The notes: generated from the letters alone by a model not told the origin. A DNA stretch of 5,956 nucleotides from Chloroflexi bacterium RBG_13_46_14 (GCA_001796415.1 MGML01000114.1:1-5956), one strand, 5' to 3'. Numbered from the stretch's first letter, positions 1-5,919 are shown. Program-made: numbers and translations.

Positions 1-633
1 TAATAGCCTGGGTTCAACAGCTCCTTCAGGTAATCCGGTTAACTGCTCTTCGTCGTTAAGTGGTTTCGTGAGGGCATCTACTATCTGGGGCATAGTCGGC
101 TTTCCCGTTACAGGATCGTTGCCGTAAACATATGATTTGTGTACTTCTCGCGATGCCCCGGCGATAGGCAGGGGGAAGGTGGTATAACGAAGCGGGATTC
201 CGCTTCCGTACAACCTGTCCCAGCCTCTCACGTATTCACTGACGTTTATCGCCGTACAGGGAGCGGTCGGTATTCCCAGAAGTTCAAGAGCTTTAGAATG
301 GCGACTCAAGGCCGCCGCGCAGCCGTCTCAGCAGCTTATGCCGAGGATGGCAGTGTCTCCCTCTGCTTTTACTCTTGCCCATAATTCGGGGTCATCCTCG
401 GCAAAACCGCCCTTTTTCCTGACAAGAACTGTTTTTACCGAAGGAATGTTTTCCGCGAACCATTCGGACATTACATCGAAAACATCATAACCTGCCGTAG
501 GCCCTCCCCAGCCTATATCGATCATAAAGATGGTCTTATTTTCCAGACTGGAGAAATTCCTGGGTGTAAGAGGGACGCGCTCTACCATGGTACTGCTGCA
601 GGCTGGATTAAGGACTGTGATTTTCTCGGACAT
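1..633 (-). CDS. UGSC-family selenoprotein, in-frame TGA read as selenocysteine (partial, 3' end outside window)
   Basis: The ATG at 633-631 has a strong ribosome site (GGAGGG, about 6 nt upstream). The frame meets TGA at 330-328 (codon 102), then stays open to the window edge, giving at least 211 codons. The sequence around the TGA reads GISC-U-DGC, so selenocysteine 102 and Cys105 form a U-x-x-C redox pair, matching the U-G-S-C spacing that names the family; Cys101 is adjacent. The layout also fits from memory of the family: an N-terminal TPR..L..K segment (about 23-34), then an IGWGGP loop, a KKGGFAEDDPELW stretch before the motif, and LGIPT after it (119-123). Beyond the TGA, GNDPVTGKPTM continues like the same protein, which argues against a chance open frame. 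Exact chemistry is unknown; a thiol/selenol redox role is inferred. The alternative is a nonsense mutation or sequencing error. No selenocysteine-insertion genes are in the window. Confidence 0.78.
300..330 (-). promoter_or_regulatory. Candidate bacterial SECIS hairpin downstream of the UGA
   Basis: In the mRNA sense (minus strand) the UGA is at 330-328. A stem GGCGGC (316-311) pairs with GTCGCC (305-300), six pairs including one G-U, around the loop CUUGA. If the upper two pairs open, a 4-bp GGCG/CGCC stem carries a 9-nt loop that begins with G. The loop starts 15 to 17 nt after the UGA, close to the usual bacterial SECIS placement. A competing hairpin GGCTGC/GCGGCC (324-310) sits nearer the UGA. 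GC-rich coding sequence makes hairpins easily, so this supports but does not prove recoding. Confidence 0.45.
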
Positions 634-764
634 TTATACCCTCCGTTCTTCTAATTATATTTGTTAATCTTACTGTAGTAAGGTTTTTTGGCTACCACTG
701 GTTTGTCGATTGTAGAGGATGTATTTTGAATGATTTCTATCAGGGAAAAACTCCTTCAAGGCAC

Positions 765-794
765 AATATATCACAAGTTCCAGAAAAATGTCAT
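765..794 (-). promoter_or_regulatory. Possible sigma-70 promoter for the selenoprotein gene
   Basis: On the minus strand ATGACA (794-789, five of six matches to the -35 consensus) is separated by 18 nt from TATATT (770-765, five of six to the -10). Transcription would begin near 758, leaving a leader of about 125 nt before the ATG. A second minus-strand TATAAT lies at 659-654, but it has no good -35 and would start transcription at the edge of the ribosome site. The region is AT-rich, so chance matches are expected. Confidence 0.3.
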
Positions 795-843
795 AAATAA
801 GGAATAATTATATTAAAATACTATAGAAATTAGGTGTGAGAAT

Positions 844-855
844 ATCTGTACAGAT
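844..855. promoter_or_regulatory. Perfect 12-bp palindrome, candidate operator
   Basis: ATCTGTACAGAT is identical to its own reverse complement. The flanking bases (T/G) do not extend it. It lies in the divergent gap between the selenoprotein gene and the binding-protein gene, about 90 bp upstream of the strong plus-strand promoter at 936. It suits a homodimeric repressor or activator. No regulator gene next to it identifies the binder. Confidence 0.4.
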
Positions 856-882
856 GATACCAATCCATAAAATTTGTTCTAC

Positions 883-912
883 ATTATACACAATTATACA
901 CACATATTATAC
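883..912. repeat. Tandem 10-bp direct repeats ATTATACACA plus a third partial copy
   Basis: ATTATACACA occurs at 883-892 and again immediately at 893-902. A third copy of the first seven bases, ATTATAC, lies at 906-912. The 10-bp period places the first two copies on the same face of the helix. Read on the minus strand, each copy contains TATAAT, so they could also be stacked -10 elements, but I find no matching -35. They end about 24 bp before the TTGACA of the plus-strand promoter, a good position for an activator or repressor array. Confidence 0.5.
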
Positions 913-935
913 TAAAATCCTGCTTCGTGGTGATA

Positions 936-964
936 TTGACAGGAATACATAAAAGAATTACAAT
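936..964 (+). promoter_or_regulatory. Near-consensus sigma-70 promoter
   Basis: TTGACA (936-941, perfect -35) is followed after exactly 17 nt by TACAAT (959-964, five of six to TATAAT). Transcription should start near 970-972. It is the strongest promoter match I find in the window. The downstream RNA runs into a structured segment and the terminator at 1048-1096, and the next coding gene begins only at 1291. Confidence 0.7.
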
Positions 965-969
965 TTAGC

Positions 970-1096
970 CAGATACGATTAGGTACGAATAACAAAGAGC
1001 TTTCCATCTTGTACCTTCTTGGCTGCGGAGGGGATAACAAAGATGTTAAAAGGCATTTAATAATCAGCTTTATTAACGATTATTAATGCCTTTTTT
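970..1096 (+). ncRNA. Candidate small RNA or terminated leader RNA, about 125 nt, no known family recognised
   Basis: The unit runs from the predicted start of the 936-964 promoter to an intrinsic terminator. It contains a stem AGGTACGA (981-988) with TTGTACCT (1009-1016), eight pairs including one G-U. In DNA the helix can be extended by AGCCAGA (967-973) with TCTTGGCT (1017-1024), with a one-base bulge on the 3' side and a 7-nt bulge on the 5' side; part of the left arm may lie before the start site. A 10-base sequence, ATAACAAAGA, appears twice, in the stem's loop (989-998) and in the linker before the terminator (1034-1043). CATCTT (1005-1010) can alternatively pair with AAGATG (1040-1045). 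No open frame of note. It could be a free small RNA or the attenuated 5' leader of the downstream gene. Confidence 0.45.
1048..1096 (+). terminator. Intrinsic terminator of the candidate RNA
   Basis: The left arm at 1048-1065 pairs with the right arm at 1078-1094. The helix is about 17 bp, interrupted by one bulged T (1058), with a 12-nt loop. It contains GGCATT/AATGCC and ends in a run of six T (1091-1096). On the minus strand the helix is followed by only four T, so plus-strand termination is favoured. No protein gene precedes it on this strand, which is why a short RNA is proposed. Confidence 0.75.
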
Positions 1097-1135
1097 AATT
1101 ACTTGAATCATATGAGAATGAAATGAATAACGGGG

Positions 1136-1160
1136 CATAATCAAAAAGGTTGTGATTATG
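1136..1160 (+). promoter_or_regulatory. Perfect 8-bp hairpin in the leader of the binding-protein gene
   Basis: CATAATCA (1136-1143) pairs perfectly with TGATTATG (1153-1160) around the 9-nt loop AAAAGGTTG. The right arm ends in an ATG (1158-1160) that could start a 12-residue peptide, MKWFKVGGEKLM, ending at TGA 1194-1196. The loop holds a weak AAGG ribosome-site-like sequence. The hairpin may control a leader peptide or simply be an operator. Evidence for translation is thin. Confidence 0.35.
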
Positions 1161-1215
1161 AAGTGGTTCAAAGTGGGAGGTGAAAAATTGATGTGAGAAC
1201 AAGGAGAGTACGTTT

Positions 1216-1260
1216 TCCGATAATTCCGGTTAATCATCGCTGGAATATATCGGATTTTTT
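1216..1260 (+). terminator. Strong hairpin terminator/attenuator just before the binding-protein gene
   Basis: TCCGATAATTCC (1216-1227) pairs with 1242-1254, giving 12 base pairs with a single bulged A (1247), a 14-nt loop and six T directly after the stem (1255-1260). The ribosome site of the next gene begins about 19 nt later, and I see no gene or convincing promoter in between. Transcripts for the binding protein that start upstream must therefore pass this structure, which points to attenuation control. The alternative is that it ends a small transcript and a promoter I missed lies within 1255-1280. Confidence 0.65.
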
Positions 1261-1290
1261 AATGTTGAATGAAACGAGAGGAGGATATCG

Positions 1291-3054
1291 ATGACAAAGA
1301 AAATAGTATGGCTGGTAATCAGTTGCCTTATGGTGCTTTCATTGATTATTGCATCATGTGGCGGTTCGGAGGAGGAAGAAGAGGGAAAAACCGGTTCAGA
1401 AAAGCCCGAATACGGTGGAACCATTACTCTAGCCCTGGTTGCGGATCCAAGGTGGGATTTAATCAGTTTCGGTGGTACCTGGCCTCAGGAACAAGCTCAT
1501 CAGAGAATGTATGACGGAAACTGGGCAAAAGGGCTTGCCGGCGGTTATGGCGAGGGTTTAACGGATTGGGGTCAGAGTACCAGGATCCCCGAATTTGATA
1601 CAGGTTATCTCGCATCGGATTACGGATGGGAAGTGAGTCCCGATGGTACTGAAGTAACCTCGTGGTTTACAGTACGTGAGGGCGTCCACTTCGCTTCTCC
1701 TGATACCGAAGCCGGACGACTGGTTGGCGGCAGGGAAATGACTGTCGATGATTGCGTTGAGAGCTGGAACCGGCCTATCAAAGATGAGAATGCCCAGAAC
1801 TGGCAGCTATATCCCAATGTACGCTACCCGACAGCGGTAAAAACCGGACCGAACACATTCGAGGTTACCCATAATTACGAAGACCATATCGATGCGACGA
1901 TGAGAGAGAACCTCTGCGCTCGTGTCATGGCACCGGAAGTATGGAATGCCTACGGCTATGAATCCGCCACGGAATGGCGGCATTCTGTCGGCACGGGACC
2001 TTTCATGATTACCGACTATGTTGAAGGTAATACTGTCACACTAACAAGGAATCAGAATTACTGGATGACGAACCCTGTAGGTCCCGGTAAGGGTGACCAG
2101 TTACCCTATGTCGATGGATTCAAGTACATCATCATGACGGATGCATCCACGCGTCAGGCTGCTCTGCGAACAGGACAACTCGACCAGATGGGCGGAATGT
2201 ACCTGGAAGATAAGGATACGATGTTAACTACAACGTCCGATATGAAATGGGAGGCGCGCGGCCAATGGGGCATTACACCGATATTCATGAAGACGGACCA
2301 GGAACCTTATAACGATATTGACGTCCGTCGGGCATTGACGATGGCGACCGATTTCAATGAGATCAATGAAGGTCTGTACAATGGTCTCGGCGATATTATC
2401 AGCTGGCCTTATTTCCGTGTTCAGGGTTATGAGCCGCTGTTCGTGAGTCTGGATGATCCGGACTGTACTGATAAGATTAAAGAACTTTATACCTATAATC
2501 CTGAAAAAGCAAAGCAACTGCTTGCTGATGCTGGCTATCCGAACGGTTTCAAAGCAATTCTGACTCTTACTCAGGATGCAGTCGACTACTACTCGATAGT
2601 CAAGGATATGTGGGGAAAGGCTGGCGTTGAACTGGTACTCGATATTTCACCTGATTTCGGCGCACACATCGGGCGTGCCTTCAGCATTACCTATGAATTG
2701 ATCTCTATCGGCACTTCTCCGAATTCTTCATATCCGGAACAGTCGCTTTATGCTGTAAGGAACTGGGTTAATGCCAGTCTTATCAACGAACCCTACGTAG
2801 ATGAAAAAGCTAAAGAAGTCAAATCTCTGGCCATCACGGACTTCGATGGCTCAATGGAACTTTGCCGGCCACTCTGTATTTATCTAATTGAGCAAGCATA
2901 TTGTATACCTGCTCCCAGAGTCCCGACCTATTCTATGTGGTGGCCCTGGCTGAAGAACTACAGTGGTGAGACTAGTATTGGCTACTGGGGTACTGACCAC
3001 TGGACACAATGGATCTGGGTAGACCAGGATCTCAAGACTTCTATGGGCTATTAA
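1291..3054 (+). CDS. ABC transporter substrate-binding lipoprotein, family 5 (peptide/small-solute type)
   Basis: The 587-residue protein has the full length of the SBP_bac_5 family. ATG 1291 follows AGGAGG (1279-1284) by 6 nt. Residues 5-22 form a lipoprotein signal ending in the lipobox IASC, so Cys23 should be lipidated and the protein surface-anchored; an acidic Ser/Glu/Gly linker (24-40) follows. Family landmarks in order: GREMTVDD (147-154), GTGPF (234-238), RNQNYW (253-258), a LPYVDGF segment, YNDIDVRRAL (340-349) and the PEKAKQLLADAGYPNG stretch (404-419). The substrate cannot be read from sequence; members bind peptides, nickel, opines, sugars and other solutes. The C-terminal part is rich in Trp and Tyr. 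No permease or ATPase gene adjoins it; the flanking genes are divergent or convergent, so it is a single-gene transcription unit with its partners elsewhere. Confidence 0.93.
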   Translation: MTKKIVWLVISCLMVLSLIIASCGGSEEEEEGKTGSEKPEYGGTITLALVADPRWDLISFGGTWPQEQAHQRMYDGNWAKGLAGGYGEGLTDWGQSTRIPEFDTGYLASDYGWEVSPDGTEVTSWFTVREGVHFASPDTEAGRLVGGREMTVDDCVESWNRPIKDENAQNWQLYPNVRYPTAVKTGPNTFEVTHNYEDHIDATMRENLCARVMAPEVWNAYGYESATEWRHSVGTGPFMITDYVEGNTVTLTRNQNYWMTNPVGPGKGDQLPYVDGFKYIIMTDASTRQAALRTGQLDQMGGMYLEDKDTMLTTTSDMKWEARGQWGITPIFMKTDQEPYNDIDVRRALTMATDFNEINEGLYNGLGDIISWPYFRVQGYEPLFVSLDDPDCTDKIKELYTYNPEKAKQLLADAGYPNGFKAILTLTQDAVDYYSIVKDMWGKAGVELVLDISPDFGAHIGRAFSITYELISIGTSPNSSYPEQSLYAVRNWVNASLINEPYVDEKAKEVKSLAITDFDGSMELCRPLCIYLIEQAYCIPAPRVPTYSMWWPWLKNYSGETSIGYWGTDHWTQWIWVDQDLKTSMGY

Positions 3055-3077
3055 CACTAAACAACAAGTCAACACCG

Positions 3078-3108
3078 AAGAGGGTGGAGAATTTCTCCAC
3101 CCTCTTTT
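3078..3108 (+). terminator. Intrinsic terminator of the binding-protein gene
   Basis: A perfect 13-bp stem, AAGAGGGTGGAGA (3078-3090) with TCTCCACCCTCTT (3094-3106), has a 3-nt loop and a T run (3105-3108). It lies 23 bp after the TAA at 3054 and 23 bp from the convergent dhaL stop. In the minus direction there is only TT after the stem, so it acts mainly on the plus strand, though the helix may also protect or partly stop dhaKL transcripts. Confidence 0.88.
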
Positions 3109-3131
3109 ATTAAAAGTAATGTAGTTTGAAA

Positions 3132-3767
3132 TTACTCGGAAATATGTTCCGCGAATGATTTGATCATATAGTAAATAGCGGTCGCCCCGCCATCCTGTAC
3201 TCCGACACTTCCTTCCTGGAACCACTGTGCCCGGCCGAATTTCGCTTTCATATTCACGGTTGCCTTCATCCCTTCTTCAGCCGATTTCACTGCAGATGAT
3301 AGGGCTTGTTTCTCATCCTGGTCGGCTGAATTTTTCAGGGATTCAACGGCGGGGATCAGGGCGTCAAGAAGCGTTTTGTCCCCTGCTTGCGCTTTACCGC
3401 GTTTCTTTATGTTCTCTATCGCTCCTTCTCCGACCAGTATTAAGTCCTTTGAACCAATATTTTCCTTACCGACTACTGCTTTTCCTGCGCCCATGAAGGC
3501 TGATGCGAGGATTGTTCCGAAGGTAGAAGGACTGACCTTGTTAATATTCATGCCGCACTGTGCCAGCAGATTCCCGATGTCGGTCTCGGTGGATGATGCC
3601 AGGTAATCGGACATTGCCTGGCTGGCGAGCTCGATAGTAACACCCAGATCTCCGTCGCCGACTTTAGCATCGAGTTGACGAAGTTCTTCGGAATGAGATC
3701 TCAGGTCGGCGGCAACCAATTGCAGGACAGCTTTCATACCGTCGATGTCAAGACTTATTTCACTCAT
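3132..3767 (-). CDS. dhaL: Dihydroxyacetone kinase subunit DhaL-like (nucleotide-binding subunit)
   Basis: This 211-residue protein matches the usual length of free-standing DhaL. In the family it carries the adenine nucleotide and two Mg ions, and phosphorylates the ketose bound on DhaK. The Mg-binding signature is VGDGDLG, with Asp33, Asp38 and Asp40 matching the three Asp ligands (30, 35, 37) of E. coli DhaL. Further landmarks are PSTFGT (80-85), GDKTLLDALIPA (129-140), GMKAT (166-170), GRAQW (178-182) and DGGA (192-195). The residue after the last ligand Asp is Leu, where the E. coli protein has His (DHG). Its ATG shares one base with the dhaK stop (TAATG), and GGAG lies about 8 nt upstream inside dhaK, so the two are translationally coupled. 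It is cytosolic. Whether it uses ATP turnover or a PTS donor cannot be settled here. Confidence 0.93.
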   Translation of the reverse strand: MSEISLDIDGMKAVLQLVAADLRSHSEELRQLDAKVGDGDLGVTIELASQAMSDYLASSTETDIGNLLAQCGMNINKVSPSTFGTILASAFMGAGKAVVGKENIGSKDLILVGEGAIENIKKRGKAQAGDKTLLDALIPAVESLKNSADQDEKQALSSAVKSAEEGMKATVNMKAKFGRAQWFQEGSVGVQDGGATAIYYMIKSFAEHISE

Positions 3768-4774
3768 TATTTACTCCATTGCGGCAGGAATGGTGAAAAC
3801 GCCGGGGCATCCAGTAATGTCTTGAATTCGTCGTTTAGCCTCAACAGGCTTAGAGACGCACCAGCCATTTCCATCGATGTGGCGTATTCACCCACGTAAC
3901 TCCTGTATATTTTCAAGCCGTGATCCTGGATGATGTCATAGGCTTTGTTGTAGATAATATAGAGTTCCTCCGGAGGCGTGGCACCCAGTCCGTTAACCAG
4001 GACCGCTACTTCATCGCCCGATTTGAACGGAAGATCTGCGATTATCTTTTCAGCCATAATCTCGGTTACTTCATCGGCTGGCTTGAGCTTGCCGCGTTCG
4101 ATGCCGGGTTCGCCGTGGATGCCCATACCCAGTTCCATTTCATCGTCGGCTATGGTAAATGTTGGCTCACCGGCGGCTGGTATCGTGCAGGGAGTAAGGG
4201 CGACCCCCATAGTGCATGTGTTGTTTATTGCCGCGTCAGTGGTGGCTTTAACTTCATCCAGACTTGCCATAGTGTCGGCTTTCGCTCCGGCGATCTTGTA
4301 GGCGAAGAAGATACCGGCGACACCGCGGCGGCGATCCGCTTCGGAACGGGGGGCGGAAGCTACATCATCTTTCCCTATACTCATTTCGACACGAATATCG
4401 TCCATGTCCGCCATTTCCGCCGCCATCTCGAAATTCATAATGTCACCCTGGTAGTTGCCGAACAGGTACAGCACACCGGCGCCACCGTTTACTTCTTTTG
4501 TCACGGCAAGCATATCATCGGCACTGGGTGAGGAGAATACGTTACCTATCGATACTCCGTCGACCAGTCCCGGTCCCACGTACCCGAGGAAAACCGGGAT
4601 ATGTCCCGAGCCGCCGCCGGTGCATATTGCCACTTTTCCCCGGATTGGGGCATCAGCACGGACAAGTGCCCGTCTGCTTCCTTCAACCATGCGGAGATGA
4701 TAGGGATGTGCCTTCAGGATACCTGATATAGTTTCGTCTACCACCTGGTAGGGATCATTGATCAGCTTCTTCAT
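3767..4774 (-). CDS. dhaK: Dihydroxyacetone kinase subunit DhaK-like (ketose-binding subunit)
   Basis: The protein binds a short ketose covalently for phosphorylation by DhaL. Numbered from the ATG at 4774-4772 (335 residues), the active-site set is complete: His58 in GGGSGH, Asp111 in NYQGD and His220 in GIHGEPG, each two residues beyond E. coli His56, Asp109 and His218 (the hemiaminal His). GNVFSSPSADD (78-88) is also typical. The segment after GGGSGH reads IPVFLGYVG instead of the classical EP.H.GY, a paralogue-type variant, so the substrate may be another small ketose such as erythrulose (inference). A GTG two codons upstream (4780-4778) is possible, but AAGGAA abuts it, while it sits about 7 nt before the ATG; I prefer the ATG. 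First gene of a dhaK-dhaL operon; no dhaM follows in the window. Confidence 0.93.
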   Translation of the reverse strand: MKKLINDPYQVVDETISGILKAHPYHLRMVEGSRRALVRADAPIRGKVAICTGGGSGHIPVFLGYVGPGLVDGVSIGNVFSSPSADDMLAVTKEVNGGAGVLYLFGNYQGDIMNFEMAAEMADMDDIRVEMSIGKDDVASAPRSEADRRRGVAGIFFAYKIAGAKADTMASLDEVKATTDAAINNTCTMGVALTPCTIPAAGEPTFTIADDEMELGMGIHGEPGIERGKLKPADEVTEIMAEKIIADLPFKSGDEVAVLVNGLGATPPEELYIIYNKAYDIIQDHGLKIYRSYVGEYATSMEMAGASLSLLRLNDEFKTLLDAPAFSPFLPQWSK

Positions 4775-4822
4775 TGCCACTTCCTTTTTAATTTAATGCA
4801 GTTCATAGCGTCATGGGGAAAT

Positions 4823-4851
4823 TTTATATTGAAATGCAAAGAAATACAATT
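4823..4851 (-). promoter_or_regulatory. Weak candidate promoter for dhaKL
   Basis: On the minus strand TATAAA (4828-4823) is a fair -10, with AATTGT 17 nt upstream (4851-4846) as a poor -35. The start would fall near 4816, about 42 nt before the dhaK ATG. The poor -35 would suit activator dependence, and the CTGAATA repeats lie about 23 bp further upstream. Confidence 0.25.
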
Positions 4852-4873
4852 ACGTACCGGTGCTGCTATAACT

Positions 4874-4911
4874 CTGAATACAGAATATTCAGGGGATTGC
4901 TCTGCTGAATA
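4874..4911. repeat. Three CTGAATA motifs, two as an inverted repeat; candidate operator
   Basis: CTGAATA (4874-4880) and its reverse complement TATTCAG (4886-4892) form a 7-bp inverted repeat with a 5-bp spacer; the half-site centres are 12 bp apart. A third copy, CTGAATA, lies at 4905-4911. The site is in the gap between divergent dhaK and the sigma-factor gene, so one regulator could act on either or both. As RNA the inverted repeat could form a hairpin, but no T run follows. Confidence 0.45.
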
Positions 4912-5009
4912 TCATGTGCTACCTTAGTATCCATACATCAGTGTTACTTACCATGTGATACTTGCTCTTGATTTTCGTATATATCAGTAGACTGTTGAAG
5001 GTATTGCTC

Positions 5010-5567
5010 GTGGCTGATAAACCGGTAACATCAGATAGTGTACAGAGAACCGTTGGAAATACAGTTTCATCGGCGGAGGAGTTCGGTCGACTGTATGAAA
5101 TATATCTTCCTAAGATATACCAGTATGCATGTTATCGGGTAGCCGATAAAGAAGCTGCCGAAGACCTGACGTCCGATATTTTTAATAAAGCGCTTGATGG
5201 GTTCAAACGTTTTGATTCTGAGAAGGCCTCTTTTTCTACGTGGATTTTCTCGATTGCGCGTAATACGATAATAGACTATTACCGGAAACATGCGAAGGAA
5301 TTGAAGGTCATAAGAGACAACGAACTCGAAAATTCACTCGGTTCGGATTCACCAGAGGAGAAACTTTCGCGATCCGAGGAAATGGCCAGGCTCCGTGAAT
5401 GTATAGTAAAGCTTAACGATAATGAACAGGAACTGATCTCGCTTAAGTTCAGCAGCACAATGACAAATCGAGAAATTGCGCGAATTACTGGTCTTTCGGA
5501 ATCGAATGTCGGGACGATCCTGTGCCGGGCGATACGCAAACTCAGGGACAATTTCTCAGGGTGGTGA
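5010..5567 (+). CDS. RNA polymerase sigma factor, sigma-70 family, ECF type
   Basis: The 185-residue protein has the two-domain ECF layout. Sigma region 2 spans about 24-93 (AEDLTSDIF at 50-58; FSTWIFSIARN at 75-85; then IIDYYRKHAK). A variable acidic linker (about 100-126) leads to region 4 at 127-180, with the helix-turn-helix TNREIARITGLSESNVGTI. It directs core polymerase to a specific promoter set. I chose GTG 5010, preceded by GAAGG with 8 nt spacing. An open frame extends upstream to a TTG at 4962, but its first 16 residues are hydrophobic, unlike a sigma N-terminus, and have no ribosome site. It is followed after one base by the small membrane protein gene, the usual sigma/anti-sigma order. 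The ECF subgroup and the signal are unknown. Confidence 0.92.
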   Translation: MADKPVTSDSVQRTVGNTVSSAEEFGRLYEIYLPKIYQYACYRVADKEAAEDLTSDIFNKALDGFKRFDSEKASFSTWIFSIARNTIIDYYRKHAKELKVIRDNELENSLGSDSPEEKLSRSEEMARLRECIVKLNDNEQELISLKFSSTMTNREIARITGLSESNVGTILCRAIRKLRDNFSGW

Positions 5568-5568
5568 T

Positions 5569-5919
5569 ATGAAAGATAACAGCGATAAAGACAGGGAATT
5601 ACTGGATAACCTCGACCGCATACTGGAAGGGCGAGAGGATGAAGTATCCGAAGTCACGGACGAAGACATCCGTTCCGCGACGGAGTTTGCCCGAAAAATG
5701 GCATCGATGCGTGAAAAACCCTCCGATGAGTTTGCCGAAAATCTGAAGGCAGTACTAATTCACCGTCTGGCCGAACAGGAGAACAAACAGGGATCCAGAG
5801 ACCAGGAACTGCTTTTCTGGGGTGTACCGCGCCGGAAACTCTGGCAGGGGACCCTTGCTGCCCTGATCGCTCTCATTATCATCGCGATTATTTTTATCGT
5901 CACTCTGCTGCTGGACTAG
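5569..5919 (+). CDS. Small C-terminally anchored membrane protein, putative anti-sigma factor
   Basis: The ATG at 5569 lies one base after the sigma-factor stop, with GGGTGGTG just upstream overlapping the sigma gene end, so the genes should be co-translated. The 116-residue product has a charged, mostly acidic and probably helical N-terminal part (1-90), including a DEFAENLKAVLIHRLAEQE helix like those seen in anti-sigma-like proteins. One transmembrane helix follows (about 94-115, LAALIALIIIAIIFIVTLLL), preceded by the positive cluster PRRK, and the protein ends one residue after it. It therefore has almost no extracytoplasmic part and no cysteine, so it is not a zinc-type (HxxxCxxC) anti-sigma factor. 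The anti-sigma role is inferred from position and topology, not from a recognised domain. Confidence 0.72.
   Translation: MKDNSDKDRELLDNLDRILEGREDEVSEVTDEDIRSATEFARKMASMREKPSDEFAENLKAVLIHRLAEQENKQGSRDQELLFWGVPRRKLWQGTLAALIALIIIAIIFIVTLLLD

Larger units (their letters stand above)
634..935. other. AT-rich divergent intergenic stretch
   Basis: I see no coding gene here on either strand. The stretch holds the leader of the selenoprotein gene, the possible minus-strand promoter (765-794), the 12-bp palindrome (844-855) and the ATTATACACA repeats (883-912). The rest is AT-rich with no structure I can name. Confidence 0.6.

Noticed and set aside
139..384. Plus-strand open frame of 81 codons
   Set aside because: It is antisense to the selenoprotein gene and has no ribosome site or protein-like composition.
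328..633. A complete 101-residue protein ending at TGA, or a pseudogene with a nonsense mutation
   Set aside because: The frame stays open for at least 109 more codons with consistent family-like sequence, and the TGA sits at the expected Sec position. A recent nonsense mutation cannot be fully excluded.
967..1024. A tRNA-like fold (AGCCA...TGGCT ends)
   Set aside because: There are no D, anticodon or T arms and no conserved tRNA bases; it is a single long hairpin.
1262..1294. Ten-residue open frame overlapping the binding-protein start as ATGA
   Set aside because: Its start is just 2 nt past the terminator T run, with no ribosome site; it is probably chance.
3920..4531. Plus-strand open frame of 203 codons
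   Set aside because: It lies opposite dhaK, whose motifs are unmistakable; the long frame is a by-product of dhaK codon use.
4962..5009. TTG start giving a sigma factor with 16 extra hydrophobic residues
   Set aside because: It lacks a ribosome site, whereas GTG 5010 has one, and the hydrophobic start is atypical for a sigma factor.
5476..5568. Upstream extension of the small membrane protein into the sigma gene
   Set aside because: It overlaps the conserved region 4 coding sequence; ATG 5569 has its own ribosome site and normal one-base spacing.
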